From the NCBI GenBank assembly GCA_024404495.1, contig JAKSPT010000010.1, forward strand, positions 1-64,000: 64,000 bases of DNA. The letters run 5' to 3'. This DNA comes from Lachnospiraceae bacterium (GTDB lineage Bacteria; Bacillota; Clostridia; Oscillospirales; CAG-272). The position numbers were made by a program, and so were the translations under genes. The notes beneath the pieces were generated by a model, which saw only the letters and a program-made list of their open reading frames with translations, was not told where the DNA came from and did no database searches. Every line of letters starts with the position of its first letter. The first letter of the stretch is position 1. Positions 26,156 through 33,023 of this stretch are shown one piece after another.

Positions 26156-27880
26156 ATGTTAAAGCGCTTCTTTTCCTATTACAAGCCGCATAAAAAGATC
26201 TTTTTCCTCGATATGCTCGCCTCGCTGACCATCGCGCTGATCGGTATCGTTTACCCGATCATCACGCGCGTGATGCTGAACGAGCTGATCCCCGAAAAGA
26301 AATACAAGGAGATCCTCATCGCCGGGATCGGGCTGCTCGTGATCTATACCGTGAGAATGCTGCTCAACTTTTTCGTGCAGTATTACGGGCACATCATGGG
26401 CGTCAGGATGCAGGCGCAGATGCGGAGCGATATGTTCACTCACCTCGAAAAGCTCCCCTACCGCTTCTTTGACGATCACGAGACCGGCAAGATCATGTCC
26501 CGTCTGACCAACGACCTGACCGACATCAGCGAGCTGGCGCACCACGGTCCCGAAAACGTGCTCATCTCCTCCATCTCGATCATCGCTTCGTTTATCTATC
26601 TTTCGGGCATCCACTTCGGGCTCACCCTCATCATTTTTGCCTGCGTGCCCTTCCTGCTCCTCATCGCGGGCGTCCTCCGCAAACGGATGCGGAACGCCTT
26701 TATGGAGAGCCGGAAATCGCTTGCCGAGATCAACGCCTCGCTTGAAAGCAGCGTTTCGGGCATCCGCGTGACCAAGGCGTTCACCAACGCCGGCAAGGAG
26801 CAGGAAAAATTCGAGGCGGGGAACGAGTGGTTCGTCTCCTCCCGCTCTGCGGCGTACAAGGCGATGGGACAGTTCCACTCCGCGACCTCCTTCATCACCG
26901 ATATCTTCAACGTCGTCATCATCATCGCGGGCGGCTTCTTCCTCTACCGCGGCGATATCGACTTTGCCGATTATTCCGCCTTCATCGTTTCGGTCGGGCT
27001 CTTCATCACGCCCGTGATGACGCTCGTCAACTTCATGGAGCAGTATCAGAGCGGTGTGACCGGATTTGAGCGTTTCATCGAGATCATCGACGCCGAGCCC
27101 GAAAAGGACGCCCCGGACGCCGAGGACGTCGCCTCGGTCGACGGACACATCGAATTCAAAGACGTCTCCTATTCCTACGACGGCGAAAAGGAAGTTCTCG
27201 AGCACGTCGATCTCGATATCCCCACCGGCTCGACCTTCGCGCTCGTCGGCCCCTCCGGCGGCGGCAAGACCACGATATGCCACCTCATTCCCCGCTTCTA
27301 CGATATCCCCGAGGGCGAGATCCTGATCGACGGGAAGAATATCCGCTCCTTCACGATGGAATCGCTCCGCCGTTCGATCGGCATCGTGCAGCAGGATATT
27401 TACCTCTTCAACGCGAGCATCCGGGAAAACATCCTCTACGGCAGGCTCGACGCGACCGAGGAGGAGGTCGAGGAGGCGGCGAAGCGCGCCAACCTCCACG
27501 ACTACATCATGTCTCTTGAACACGGCTACGACACCGAGATCGGCGAGCGCGGCGTCCGTCTTTCGGGCGGGCAGAAGCAGCGCCTTTCGATCGCGCGGGT
27601 CTTTCTGAAAAACCCGCCGATCCTCATTCTCGACGAGGCGACAAGCGCCCTTGACAACACGACCGAGATCCTGATCCAGCACTCGCTCGACGAGCTCTGC
27701 AAGGGCAGAACGACCATCGTCGTCGCGCACCGCCTCTCGACCGTCAAGAACGCGACCGAGATCGCCGTCGTTTCCGAGGGGAAGATCGCCGAGCGCGGTT
27801 CCCACGAGGAGCTGATCGCACAGGACGGCATCTACGCTTCTCTGTATCGTTTACAGTTCCGCGAAAGTGATTTAACATAA
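26156..27880 (+). CDS. ABC transporter, fused permease and ATPase (exporter type)
   Basis: Half-transporter of 574 residues. Six membrane helices occupy about 1-300 (LDMLASLTIALIGIVYPII, LIAGIGLLVIYTVRML, FGLTLIIFACVPFLLLIAGVL and others), followed by a nucleotide-binding domain with Walker A GPSGGGKTT (about 365), Q-loop, signature LSGGQKQR (about 470), Walker B ILILDEATSALD and the switch histidine (VVAHRL). It would homodimerise because no partner gene lies next to it. Substrate unknown (lipid, drug or peptide). GGAG precedes the ATG. Confidence 0.95.
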   Translation: MLKRFFSYYKPHKKIFFLDMLASLTIALIGIVYPIITRVMLNELIPEKKYKEILIAGIGLLVIYTVRMLLNFFVQYYGHIMGVRMQAQMRSDMFTHLEKLPYRFFDDHETGKIMSRLTNDLTDISELAHHGPENVLISSISIIASFIYLSGIHFGLTLIIFACVPFLLLIAGVLRKRMRNAFMESRKSLAEINASLESSVSGIRVTKAFTNAGKEQEKFEAGNEWFVSSRSAAYKAMGQFHSATSFITDIFNVVIIIAGGFFLYRGDIDFADYSAFIVSVGLFITPVMTLVNFMEQYQSGVTGFERFIEIIDAEPEKDAPDAEDVASVDGHIEFKDVSYSYDGEKEVLEHVDLDIPTGSTFALVGPSGGGKTTICHLIPRFYDIPEGEILIDGKNIRSFTMESLRRSIGIVQQDIYLFNASIRENILYGRLDATEEEVEEAAKRANLHDYIMSLEHGYDTEIGERGVRLSGGQKQRLSIARVFLKNPPILILDEATSALDNTTEILIQHSLDELCKGRTTIVVAHRLSTVKNATEIAVVSEGKIAERGSHEELIAQDGIYASLYRLQFRESDLT

Positions 27881-27910
27881 TCCCGCTTTTCTCTGCCCAC
27901 TTTTCTATGG

Positions 27911-27916
27911 TATAAT
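27911..27916 (+). promoter_or_regulatory. Extended -10 element before nrdR
   Basis: TATAAT preceded by TG and one base (27908-27916), 36 bp before the nrdR ATG. No convincing -35 at the right distance. Confidence 0.5.
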
Positions 27917-27951
27917 AAGACAATAAAGCCCGGCAAGGAAGGAACAAGCCT

Positions 27952-28398
27952 ATGAAATGTCCCAAGTGCGGTTTTCCAGACAGTAAAGTCGTTGACTCCC
28001 GCCCCTCCGATACCAGCATCCGCCGCAGAAGAGAATGTCTCGCCTGCCAGACGCGGTTCACCACCTACGAGACCTACGAGGTCGAGGACGCCTCCTCGAT
28101 CGTCGTCATCAAGAAGGATCATTCCCTGCAGATCTTCGACCGCAACAAGATCATGACCGGTCTTCTGCAGGCGTGCTACAAGCGCCCCGTCACGAAGGAG
28201 CAGCTCACCGCCCTCGTCAACGACGTGGAGACCGAGATCCGCAACAACCTCAAAAACGAGGTCACGACCCGCGAGATCGGTAACCTCGTGATGGAACGGC
28301 TGAAAAAGATCGACGAGGTCTCCTACGTCCGTTTCGCCTCGGTTTACCGCGAGTTCAAGGACGTCGAGACCTTCCGCGACGAGCTGAACAATCTGTAA
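27952..28398 (+). CDS. nrdR: Transcriptional repressor NrdR
   Basis: Represses ribonucleotide reductase genes when dATP is high. The 148 residues have the N-terminal zinc ribbon (MKCPKCGFPDSKVVDSRP...RRRRECLACQTRFTTYE) followed by an ATP cone (VIKKDHSLQIFDRNKIMTGLLQACYKRPV), exactly the NrdR architecture. AAGGAAGGA precedes the ATG. Its probable target lies in this window: nrdD has paired NrdR-box-like sites (56018-56064). Confidence 0.98.
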   Translation: MKCPKCGFPDSKVVDSRPSDTSIRRRRECLACQTRFTTYETYEVEDASSIVVIKKDHSLQIFDRNKIMTGLLQACYKRPVTKEQLTALVNDVETEIRNNLKNEVTTREIGNLVMERLKKIDEVSYVRFASVYREFKDVETFRDELNNL

Positions 28399-28404
28399 AA
28401 AACG

Positions 28405-28431
28405 AAAAGCACCGGGTCCCGGTGCTTTTTT
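28405..28431 (+). terminator. Terminator between nrdR and the pseudouridine synthase
   Basis: AAAAGCACCGG / CCGGTGCTTTT with a 3-base loop and a T6 run. Its 3' edge abuts the ribosome-binding site (GAAAGGAT) of the next gene, so readthrough would be needed for co-transcription. Confidence 0.8.
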
Positions 28432-28444
28432 GAAAGGATTACCG

Positions 28445-29107
28445 ATGGAAATACTCTACCGTGACCGTGATATCGCCGTCGTCGTCAAGCCGGTCGGCGC
28501 CCTCTCCGAGCGGGACGGAAACAAGGTCAGCGTGCCGCTTCTGCTTGAGGAAGCGCTCGGGGGAAAGCCGGATATCCGTTCGGTGCACCGCCTCGACAAA
28601 AACGTGGGCGGCGTGATGGTTTGGGCGCTGAGTGCGAGGGCGGCGACAAAGCTCACCGAGGACGTAAAGAACGGGAAGGTCGTCAAGGAATACGCCGCCG
28701 TCGTCAAGGGCGTTCCCGATCCCGAAGAGGGTGAAATGCTCGATCTCCTCTATCACGATCCCTCGAAAAACAAGACCTTCGTCGTCAAAAGAGAGCGCCG
28801 GGGCGTCCGCGACGCGAGACTCGCCTACCGCGTAGTCAGCGTGAAGGACGGGCTTTCTCTCGTCCGCGTCCGCCTCTTTACCGGGCGCACCCATCAGATC
28901 CGCGTGCAGTTTGCCTCCCGTTCCCTGCCCCTCGTCGGCGACGGGCGGTACGGCGACCGCGGCGGCGGGGACAAGCCGATGCTGTTTTCCTTCCGCCTTT
29001 CGTTTGAACATCCCGTTACGGGAAAGCCGCTTTCCTTCACCGCCCTCCCCGATTTTTCGGAGGTCGGGTTCGGCAGAGAGGAAGCCGAAAAGATCGTTTC
29101 GGAATAA
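28445..29107 (+). CDS. RluA-family RNA pseudouridine synthase
   Basis: Converts uridine to pseudouridine in rRNA or tRNA. Start at 28445 (MEILYRDRDIAVVVKP); AAAGGA lies six bases upstream. The catalytic aspartate motif is SVHRLDKNVGGVMVWAL (D at about residue 51), followed by EYAAVVKG and LFTGRTHQIRVQFASRSLPLVGDGRYG, the standard RluA motifs. At 220 residues it lacks an N-terminal S4 domain, so it is a short member such as the RluC/TruC-like group; the target base cannot be told. Confidence 0.93.
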   Translation: MEILYRDRDIAVVVKPVGALSERDGNKVSVPLLLEEALGGKPDIRSVHRLDKNVGGVMVWALSARAATKLTEDVKNGKVVKEYAAVVKGVPDPEEGEMLDLLYHDPSKNKTFVVKRERRGVRDARLAYRVVSVKDGLSLVRVRLFTGRTHQIRVQFASRSLPLVGDGRYGDRGGGDKPMLFSFRLSFEHPVTGKPLSFTALPDFSEVGFGREEAEKIVSE

Positions 29108-29133
29108 CGCCTTTTCACGGGATCCCGTCATAA

Positions 29134-29167
29134 GAAAAAGCCTATCCCTTGCGGGACGGGCTTTTTC
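29134..29167. terminator. Bidirectional terminator
   Basis: AAAAAGCC / GGCTTTTT stem extended by TCCC / GGGA across a small internal loop, with A and T tracts on the two sides. It lies between the convergent pseudouridine synthase and GlsB-like genes. Confidence 0.8.
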
Positions 29168-29195
29168 TGTGAAAGCGGTGCTTTCGTTTTGTGGT

Positions 29196-29446
29196 TCAAT
29201 GCTTTTTGATCAGTCGGAAGAGACAGACCGCAAGGCAGGCGCCGATGACGGCGGGAATGAGCGAGAGGAACCCGCCTCCGCCGACGCCGATGAGAGGAAA
29301 GAGAAATCCGCCGATCAGACCGCCGACTGCGCCGGAAATGACGTTCGTCAGAAAGCCGTTTTTCTTTCCGTGATCCTGCCGGCAATAAAGCCTGCAAGAG
29401 TGCCGGGAAAAATGATTACGGTCAGCTTAATCAGAATAACCGGCAT
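29196..29446 (-). pseudogene. GlsB/YeaQ/YmgE-like small membrane protein, reading frame broken
   Basis: Translating from ATG 29446 (after GAGGAAAAACA) gives MPVILIKLTVIIFPGTLAGFI and then AGRITERK before TGA at 29348-29350. In the -1 frame the sequence continues GKKNGFLTNVISGAVGGLIG and on to a natural stop at 29196. Together these make an 83-residue transglycosylase-associated (GlsB/YeaQ) protein with three glycine-rich membrane helices and the typical AGxIAG...G...N...G pattern. One base is missing near a run of five A's (29359-29363). It could be a true pseudogene, a sequencing error or a -1 slippage site. Its gene follows the rubrerythrin gene by 48 bp. Confidence 0.8.
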
Positions 29447-29494
29447 TGTTTTTCCTCTTTATGAAAGCGCGGGGCGGAACCCCGCGGGAACATT

Positions 29495-30052
29495 TTACTT
29501 TCCGAAGTATCTCTTGAGCAGACCGGCGAACGCCTTGCCGTGGCGGGCTTCGTCACGAGCCATTTCGTGAACGGTGTCGTGAATGGCGTCAAGGTTGAGC
29601 TGCTTCGCTTTTTTTGCAAGCTCGAACTTGCCCGCGGTCGCGCCGTTCTCGGCGGCAACGCGCATGGCGAGGTTCTTTTCGGTGGAATCGGTCAGGACCT
29701 CACCGAGCAGCTCGGCGAACTTTGCGGCGTGCTCCGCTTCCTCGTAAGCCGCCTTTTCCCAGTACAGAGCGATCTCCGGATAGCCTTCTCTCGCGGCAAC
29801 GCGTGCCATCGCGAGGTACATACCGACCTCGGAGCACTCGCCGTTGAAGTTGGCGCGGAGCCCTTCCTTGATCTCTTCGGGAACGTCCTTTGCGATGCCG
29901 ACGACGTGCTCGGCTGCCCAGGTCATTTCCTCTTCCTTGATCTCAACGAACTTTTCGCCCGGTGCCTTGCAGAGGGGGCACTGTTCGGGGGGCAGAACGC
30001 TCTCAACGATCTCGCCGCAAATCAGGCATTTCCATTTTTTCATCTGTTCCAT
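29495..30052 (-). CDS. Reverse rubrerythrin (N-terminal rubredoxin, C-terminal ferritin-like)
   Basis: Non-heme di-iron peroxidase that scavenges H2O2 in anaerobes, in the inverted domain order known from Clostridium. Residues 5-40 hold a rubredoxin iron site (CLICGE...CPLCKAP); about 50-185 form the four-helix bundle with carboxylate/histidine ligands ([48 protein letters not shown]). Start at 30052 has AAGGAG nine bases upstream. It lies 60 bp after the DUF4037 gene with a small GC hairpin between, so it may be read from the Fur-box promoter at 31875-31903 or be partly attenuated. Confidence 0.92.
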   Translation of the reverse strand: MEQMKKWKCLICGEIVESVLPPEQCPLCKAPGEKFVEIKEEEMTWAAEHVVGIAKDVPEEIKEGLRANFNGECSEVGMYLAMARVAAREGYPEIALYWEKAAYEEAEHAAKFAELLGEVLTDSTEKNLAMRVAAENGATAGKFELAKKAKQLNLDAIHDTVHEMARDEARHGKAFAGLLKRYFGK

Positions 30053-30112
30053 TGTTGTAATCTCCTTGTTGTTAAATATATTTTTCCGCGAAAACGCGGT
30101 TTTTTCCGTGTT

Positions 30113-31045
30113 TCAGACGGCGGCAAGAACGTGAAGGTTCCTTATCGTGCCGTCTGCGATCCCGTCGTTGACGGAATAGGCGTGTTTTTCAAGGTCGCCG
30201 CAGACCGCCTCGGTCAGACCGTCGGTGATCAGGTCTGCGACCGTCAGCGCGGCGACGTCCTCGATACGGTCGGAGGTCACCTCGGGGGAGGTGGGATCGA
30301 GCAGGATCAGCGAGAGCAGAGAGGCGATCTTTTCGTTTCCCGCAAGCCCGCGCAGAGCGCGGAAGCTCCACTTGTAATAGGGCATATATTTTCCTGCGAG
30401 GAGGAAGCGCACCTTCATCGCCGCCGTGACGAATTCCCTCGCGGCAAGCGCCGCCGCCTCGGGTTCGCCGTGGGCGATACAGCGGGGGTAATTGTACTGT
30501 CCGCTCTGCGCCATCAGGAGCAGATTGCCCGCAAGGCGCTTTTTGCGGATATCCTCCGGCATGGAAGACAGTTTTGCGCGAATGCCGGTAAACTCCCCGT
30601 AAGGATCGGCAAAGACCGCGCCGTTCGTTGCTTCGGCGAGGGCGTAATCGGGAACGGTCAGCCATTCCCCGACCGAAAGATTCCCGTCGGCAGACCCGAC
30701 CTTTTCCCGATAGAAATCGGCGGTGCGGATCACGCCGAGCCGGTTCCCGCCGACCGGGGTGATCCCCGAACGGCGAAAGCCCAGATAATCCCGCGGCAGT
30801 TTTGCGTAGGCACGTTCCAGCCGGAATTCCGCTTTGCGGTCAATGACCTCCTCCGAAGGGAGAAAAATGCAGAATCCGGGCTCGAAATCGTGATCTGTTG
30901 AGACCGCGTCGTCAAAACCGAACCGCTCCGAGCCGCTTCCGACGAGCCCGACCGCAAGATAAGGCGTCAGGTCCGGAAATTGCTCCGTGAGCATCGGAAG
31001 CCCGTATTCCTCAAAGTAACTTTTTGACAGCGCGAGCCCGTTCAT
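30113..31045 (-). CDS. DUF4037-like protein with nucleotidyltransferase-type N-terminus
   Basis: A 310-residue cytoplasmic protein. The N-terminal pattern GLVGSGSERFGFDDAVSTDHDFEPGFCIFL has the GS...DxD spacing of nucleotidyltransferase-fold proteins, and the C-terminal half (YPRCIAHGEPEAAALAAREFV, KYMPYYKWSFRALRGL) matches DUF4037 proteins of Clostridia as I recall them. Whether it transfers nucleotides is unknown. Start at 31045 (MNGLALSK) follows AAAGGGAA. It overlaps the preceding TPR gene by 35 bp, which implies translational coupling and a shared role. Confidence 0.8.
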   Translation of the reverse strand: MNGLALSKSYFEEYGLPMLTEQFPDLTPYLAVGLVGSGSERFGFDDAVSTDHDFEPGFCIFLPSEEVIDRKAEFRLERAYAKLPRDYLGFRRSGITPVGGNRLGVIRTADFYREKVGSADGNLSVGEWLTVPDYALAEATNGAVFADPYGEFTGIRAKLSSMPEDIRKKRLAGNLLLMAQSGQYNYPRCIAHGEPEAAALAAREFVTAAMKVRFLLAGKYMPYYKWSFRALRGLAGNEKIASLLSLILLDPTSPEVTSDRIEDVAALTVADLITDGLTEAVCGDLEKHAYSVNDGIADGTIRNLHVLAAV

Positions 31046-31844
31046 ACAGTTCCCTTTCGTATAAAAAATACCCGTGGTGACCGAAGACCGGAGCGCATTT
31101 TTCGCAGACGTAGGCGTAATTGCCGTCCCTTTCCTGCGCTTCTTCATCAAGCAGTTCCTTCGCTTTTTCCAGATGCGAGTTGATCTCTTTTTCGGTTTCT
31201 TCTTCCCACGGGAGCTCTTCTCCGCGTTCGACGGCGATCAGATCGGCAAGGTTCAGCTCGGTGATCGCGCGTTCCGGCTGAGAACCGGGGACCGCTTCCA
31301 TCACCGCAAGTGCCTTATCGTAACAGCCGCGCGCGGCGGAATATTCCCCGAGATCTGCATAAGCGAGCGCCATATTGTTCAGAAGTCCGCCGAGGCGTGC
31401 GTCGTTTTCGGGCAGATGCCGCCCGTACAGCTCTTTTGCCCTTATAAACAGCGAGATCGCTTCTTTTGATCTGCCGAACGCCTTTTTGGCGGTCGCGGCG
31501 TTGATCAGCGTCGTTCCCATCGTCACGCTGTCCGAAAGACCGAGGTCTTCGGCAAGCGCAAGCGCGCGGTCGGCGTAACCGAGCGCCTCTTCCCTTCCCG
31601 CCTTGCGGTTCAGACCGACGAGCTCGTTCAGTACCGCGAGGGTCCCCCTTCCGTCGGAAAGGGTCTCCGCTTCCTTCAGCCAATAATGCAGAAGGCGGAA
31701 GGCGCCCTCCTCGTCGTCGGCGTTCAGACAGCGGTCAAGCCGTTCGAGAACGCGGATCAGCGGGATCGTTTCTTTGTGTTCCGGCGTGCAGAACGGGCAT
31801 ACCGGTTCGGCGTAATCGGAAACGGAAAGCGATTTTTCAGTCAT
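31011..31844 (-). CDS. Tetratricopeptide-repeat protein
   Basis: A 277-residue protein with TPR repeats: EEALGYADRALALAEDLG, SKEAISLFIRAKELYG, GEYSAARGCYDKALAVME and neighbours (about residues 35-215). Pairs of cysteines near both ends (VCPFC at about 15-19, CEKC near 250) could form a metal site. Start at 31844 with AAGGAG eight bases upstream. It overlaps the DUF4037 gene and is driven by a consensus promoter overlapped by a Fur/PerR-like box. TPR proteins bind partner proteins; the DUF4037 product is the obvious candidate. Confidence 0.85.
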   Translation of the reverse strand: MTEKSLSVSDYAEPVCPFCTPEHKETIPLIRVLERLDRCLNADDEEGAFRLLHYWLKEAETLSDGRGTLAVLNELVGLNRKAGREEALGYADRALALAEDLGLSDSVTMGTTLINAATAKKAFGRSKEAISLFIRAKELYGRHLPENDARLGGLLNNMALAYADLGEYSAARGCYDKALAVMEAVPGSQPERAITELNLADLIAVERGEELPWEEETEKEINSHLEKAKELLDEEAQERDGNYAYVCEKCAPVFGHHGYFLYERELYERARAVKKLL

Positions 31845-31860
31845 TTCGGCTCCTTATCAG

Positions 31861-31903
31861 GAATCATTATCATTATTATAGCAGACGATTCCTGTTTTGT
31901 CAA
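31861..31903 (-). promoter_or_regulatory. Promoter with overlapping Fur/PerR-like box upstream of the TPR gene
   Basis: Minus strand TTGACA (31903-31898), 17-bp spacer, TATAAT (31880-31875) preceded by TG and one base. TAATGATAATGATTC (minus strand, 31877-31863) overlaps the -10 and start point and keeps the first half (TGATAATnATT) of the TGATAATnATTATCA operator. A full match to the same operator lies in front of the fur/perR gene 0.7 kb away. Confidence 0.7.
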
Positions 31904-31993
31904 GAGAAATCCGAAAAAAGGTCGGAACAGCCGTCCGGGCGTAAGGAAAGAGACACGGGAAAAAGAAAAACCGGCAGATTGGCGGGCAATAAA

Positions 31994-32187
31994 CAGCAAG
32001 TTGGAGAATGAAAGCCGGGATGAGGAGCCGCGGCTATACGCCGCGGGGATTTGAATTCTCGCGCCTCGACGGCGCTCGGTCAGGTCGGGGTCTGACGCCC
32101 CACCGGGGCGTCATTCAGGACCCGACCGTTCAAATCCATCCTCACCCCGGGCAAAACAAAAGACTGATCCGATGGATCGGCAAGAAA
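31994..32187. repeat. Tandem structured repeat, copy 1
   Basis: First of two adjacent 194-bp copies (second 32188-32381) that differ at only a handful of positions. The core 32015-32150 folds as a closed structure: outer stem CCGGGATGAGGA (32015-32026) with 32139-32150 (11 of 12 pairs), hairpin CCGCGGC/GCCGCGG (32028-32046), stem GGATTTGAA (32047-32055) with TTCAAATCC (32129-32137), hairpin GCGCC/GGCGC (32061-32075), and a long hairpin GGTCGGG...TGACGCCCC/GGGGCGTCA...CCCGACC (32083-32127). No convincing protein is encoded. The copy ends with the left half of the tRNA-Gln terminator but not its right half. Confidence 0.85.
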
Positions 32188-32381
32188 CAGCAAGTTGGAT
32201 AACGAAAGCCGGGATGAGGAGCCGCGGCTATGCGCCGCGGGGATTTGAATTCTCGCGCCTCGACGGCGCTCGGTCAGGTCGGGGTCTGACGCCCCACCGG
32301 GGCGTCATTCAGGACCCGACCGTTCAAATCCATCCTCACCCCGGGCAAAACAAAAGACCGATCCGATGGACCGGTCTTTTG
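32188..32381. repeat. Tandem structured repeat, copy 2
   Basis: Second copy, offset exactly 194 bp, core 32209-32344, same set of stems; the P2 loop is TATGC instead of TATAC. It runs directly into the complete terminator hairpin of tRNA-Gln (32347-32385). Both arms of the inner stem (GGATTTGAA/TTCAAATCC) and the outer stem resemble the T-arm and acceptor of the adjacent tRNA-Gln, whose complementary strand reads GGGGATGAGGGATTTGAACC. The non-genic stretch 31904-32384 therefore consists mostly of these two copies. Confidence 0.85.
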
Positions 32382-32385
32382 TTTT
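32347..32385 (-). terminator. Terminator of tRNA-Gln
   Basis: Stem of 14 bp (AAAACAAAAGACCG with CGGTCTTTTGTTTT) with extra TCC/GGA pairing in the loop, directly after the CCA end. Confidence 0.85.
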
Positions 32386-32458
32386 GGCTGGGGATGAGGG
32401 ATTTGAACCCCCTCAAACAGAGTCAGAGTCTGTCGTGCTGCCGTTACACAAATCCCCA
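32385..32458 (-). tRNA. tRNA-Gln (CUG anticodon)
   Basis: 74 nt with encoded CCA. Acceptor TGGGGAT pairs with ATCCCCA (U1-A72 pair as usual for tRNA-Gln). The anticodon arm ACAGA-CTCTGAC-TCTGT gives CTG, reading CAG. T-arm GAGGGGGTTCAAATCCCTC. It has a perfect promoter upstream (32476-32504) and a terminator hairpin immediately downstream. Confidence 0.97.
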
Positions 32459-32475
32459 TTGCCGAATGCTTGATT

Positions 32476-32504
32476 ATTATAGCAGAAGGAGGGTAAAATG
32501 TCAA
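32476..32504 (-). promoter_or_regulatory. Promoter of tRNA-Gln
   Basis: Minus strand TTGACA (32504-32499), 17-bp spacer, TATAAT (32481-32476) preceded by TG and one base. Confidence 0.9.
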
Positions 32505-32548
32505 GGGGAAATCTAAAAGTTTTTTTCAAAAAAACTTGTCTGAACCCC

Positions 32549-32602
32549 TTGACAAATTGCGGAAATCTGTTATAATATAAGCGTAAATGATAATTATTAT
32601 CG
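32549..32602 (+). promoter_or_regulatory. Promoter and Fur/PerR operator of the oxidative-stress operon
   Basis: TTGACA (32549-32554), 16-bp spacer, TATAAT (32571-32576) with TG one base upstream. Just downstream, TGATAATTATTATCG (32588-32602) matches the 7-1-7 Fur/PerR operator TGATAATnATTATCA in all but the last base. It covers the expected start of transcription, implying autorepression of the regulator and of the rubrerythrin genes behind it. Confidence 0.85.
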
Positions 32603-32615
32603 TTAAGGAGGTAAT

Positions 32616-33023
32616 ATGCAGCGATTCAGCAAAAAGCGTCAGGCAATCCTCGACTGTCTGCGCTCGACCGACAGTCATCCGACCGCCGAATGGATCTACC
32701 GGACACTGAAGCCCTCCTACCCGGATCTCTCCCTCGCCACCGTCTACCGCAACCTCGGCGAGTTCGAGGAAGCCGGACAAATCATCTCGGTCGGCGTCGT
32801 TGACGGGCAGAAGCGCTACCACGGCAATATCCTCCCACACGCGCACGCCACCTGTTCCCTCTGCGGAACGATCTATGATCTGCACTCCCTCCCCGACACC
32901 GCCCGTATGATCGAAGCCGTCACGAAAGAGACCGGGATCAAAGTCACCGAGACCTCCCTCTCCTTCCGCGGCATCTGTGCCGACTGCCGGGATCACGAAT
33001 CCGGAAAGGAAACCGACCTATGA
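32616..33023 (+). CDS. Fur-family regulator, PerR-like
   Basis: Metal-dependent repressor of peroxide-stress or iron genes (135 residues). A winged-helix domain ([44 protein letters not shown]) precedes the dimerisation/metal domain with the structural zinc pairs CSLC (about 89-92) and CADC (about 128-131) and the regulatory HxH site (PHAHATC). A PerR role is favoured because the next genes are rubredoxin/rubrerythrin proteins and a Per-type box overlaps its promoter. AAGGAGG precedes the ATG. Its last four bases overlap the next start (ATGA). Confidence 0.93.
   Translation: MQRFSKKRQAILDCLRSTDSHPTAEWIYRTLKPSYPDLSLATVYRNLGEFEEAGQIISVGVVDGQKRYHGNILPHAHATCSLCGTIYDLHSLPDTARMIEAVTKETGIKVTETSLSFRGICADCRDHESGKETDL

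Noticed and set aside
29359..29375. Programmed -1 frameshift site in the GlsB-like gene
   Set aside because: The A5 run could slip, but no classical X-XXY-YYZ heptamer or downstream stimulatory structure is evident, so it is listed as a broken frame rather than as programmed.
32008..32516. Short open frames across the tandem repeat and tRNA-Gln
   Set aside because: They read through tRNA and a structured repeat; such frames are frequent mispredictions next to tRNA genes and have no ribosome-binding site.
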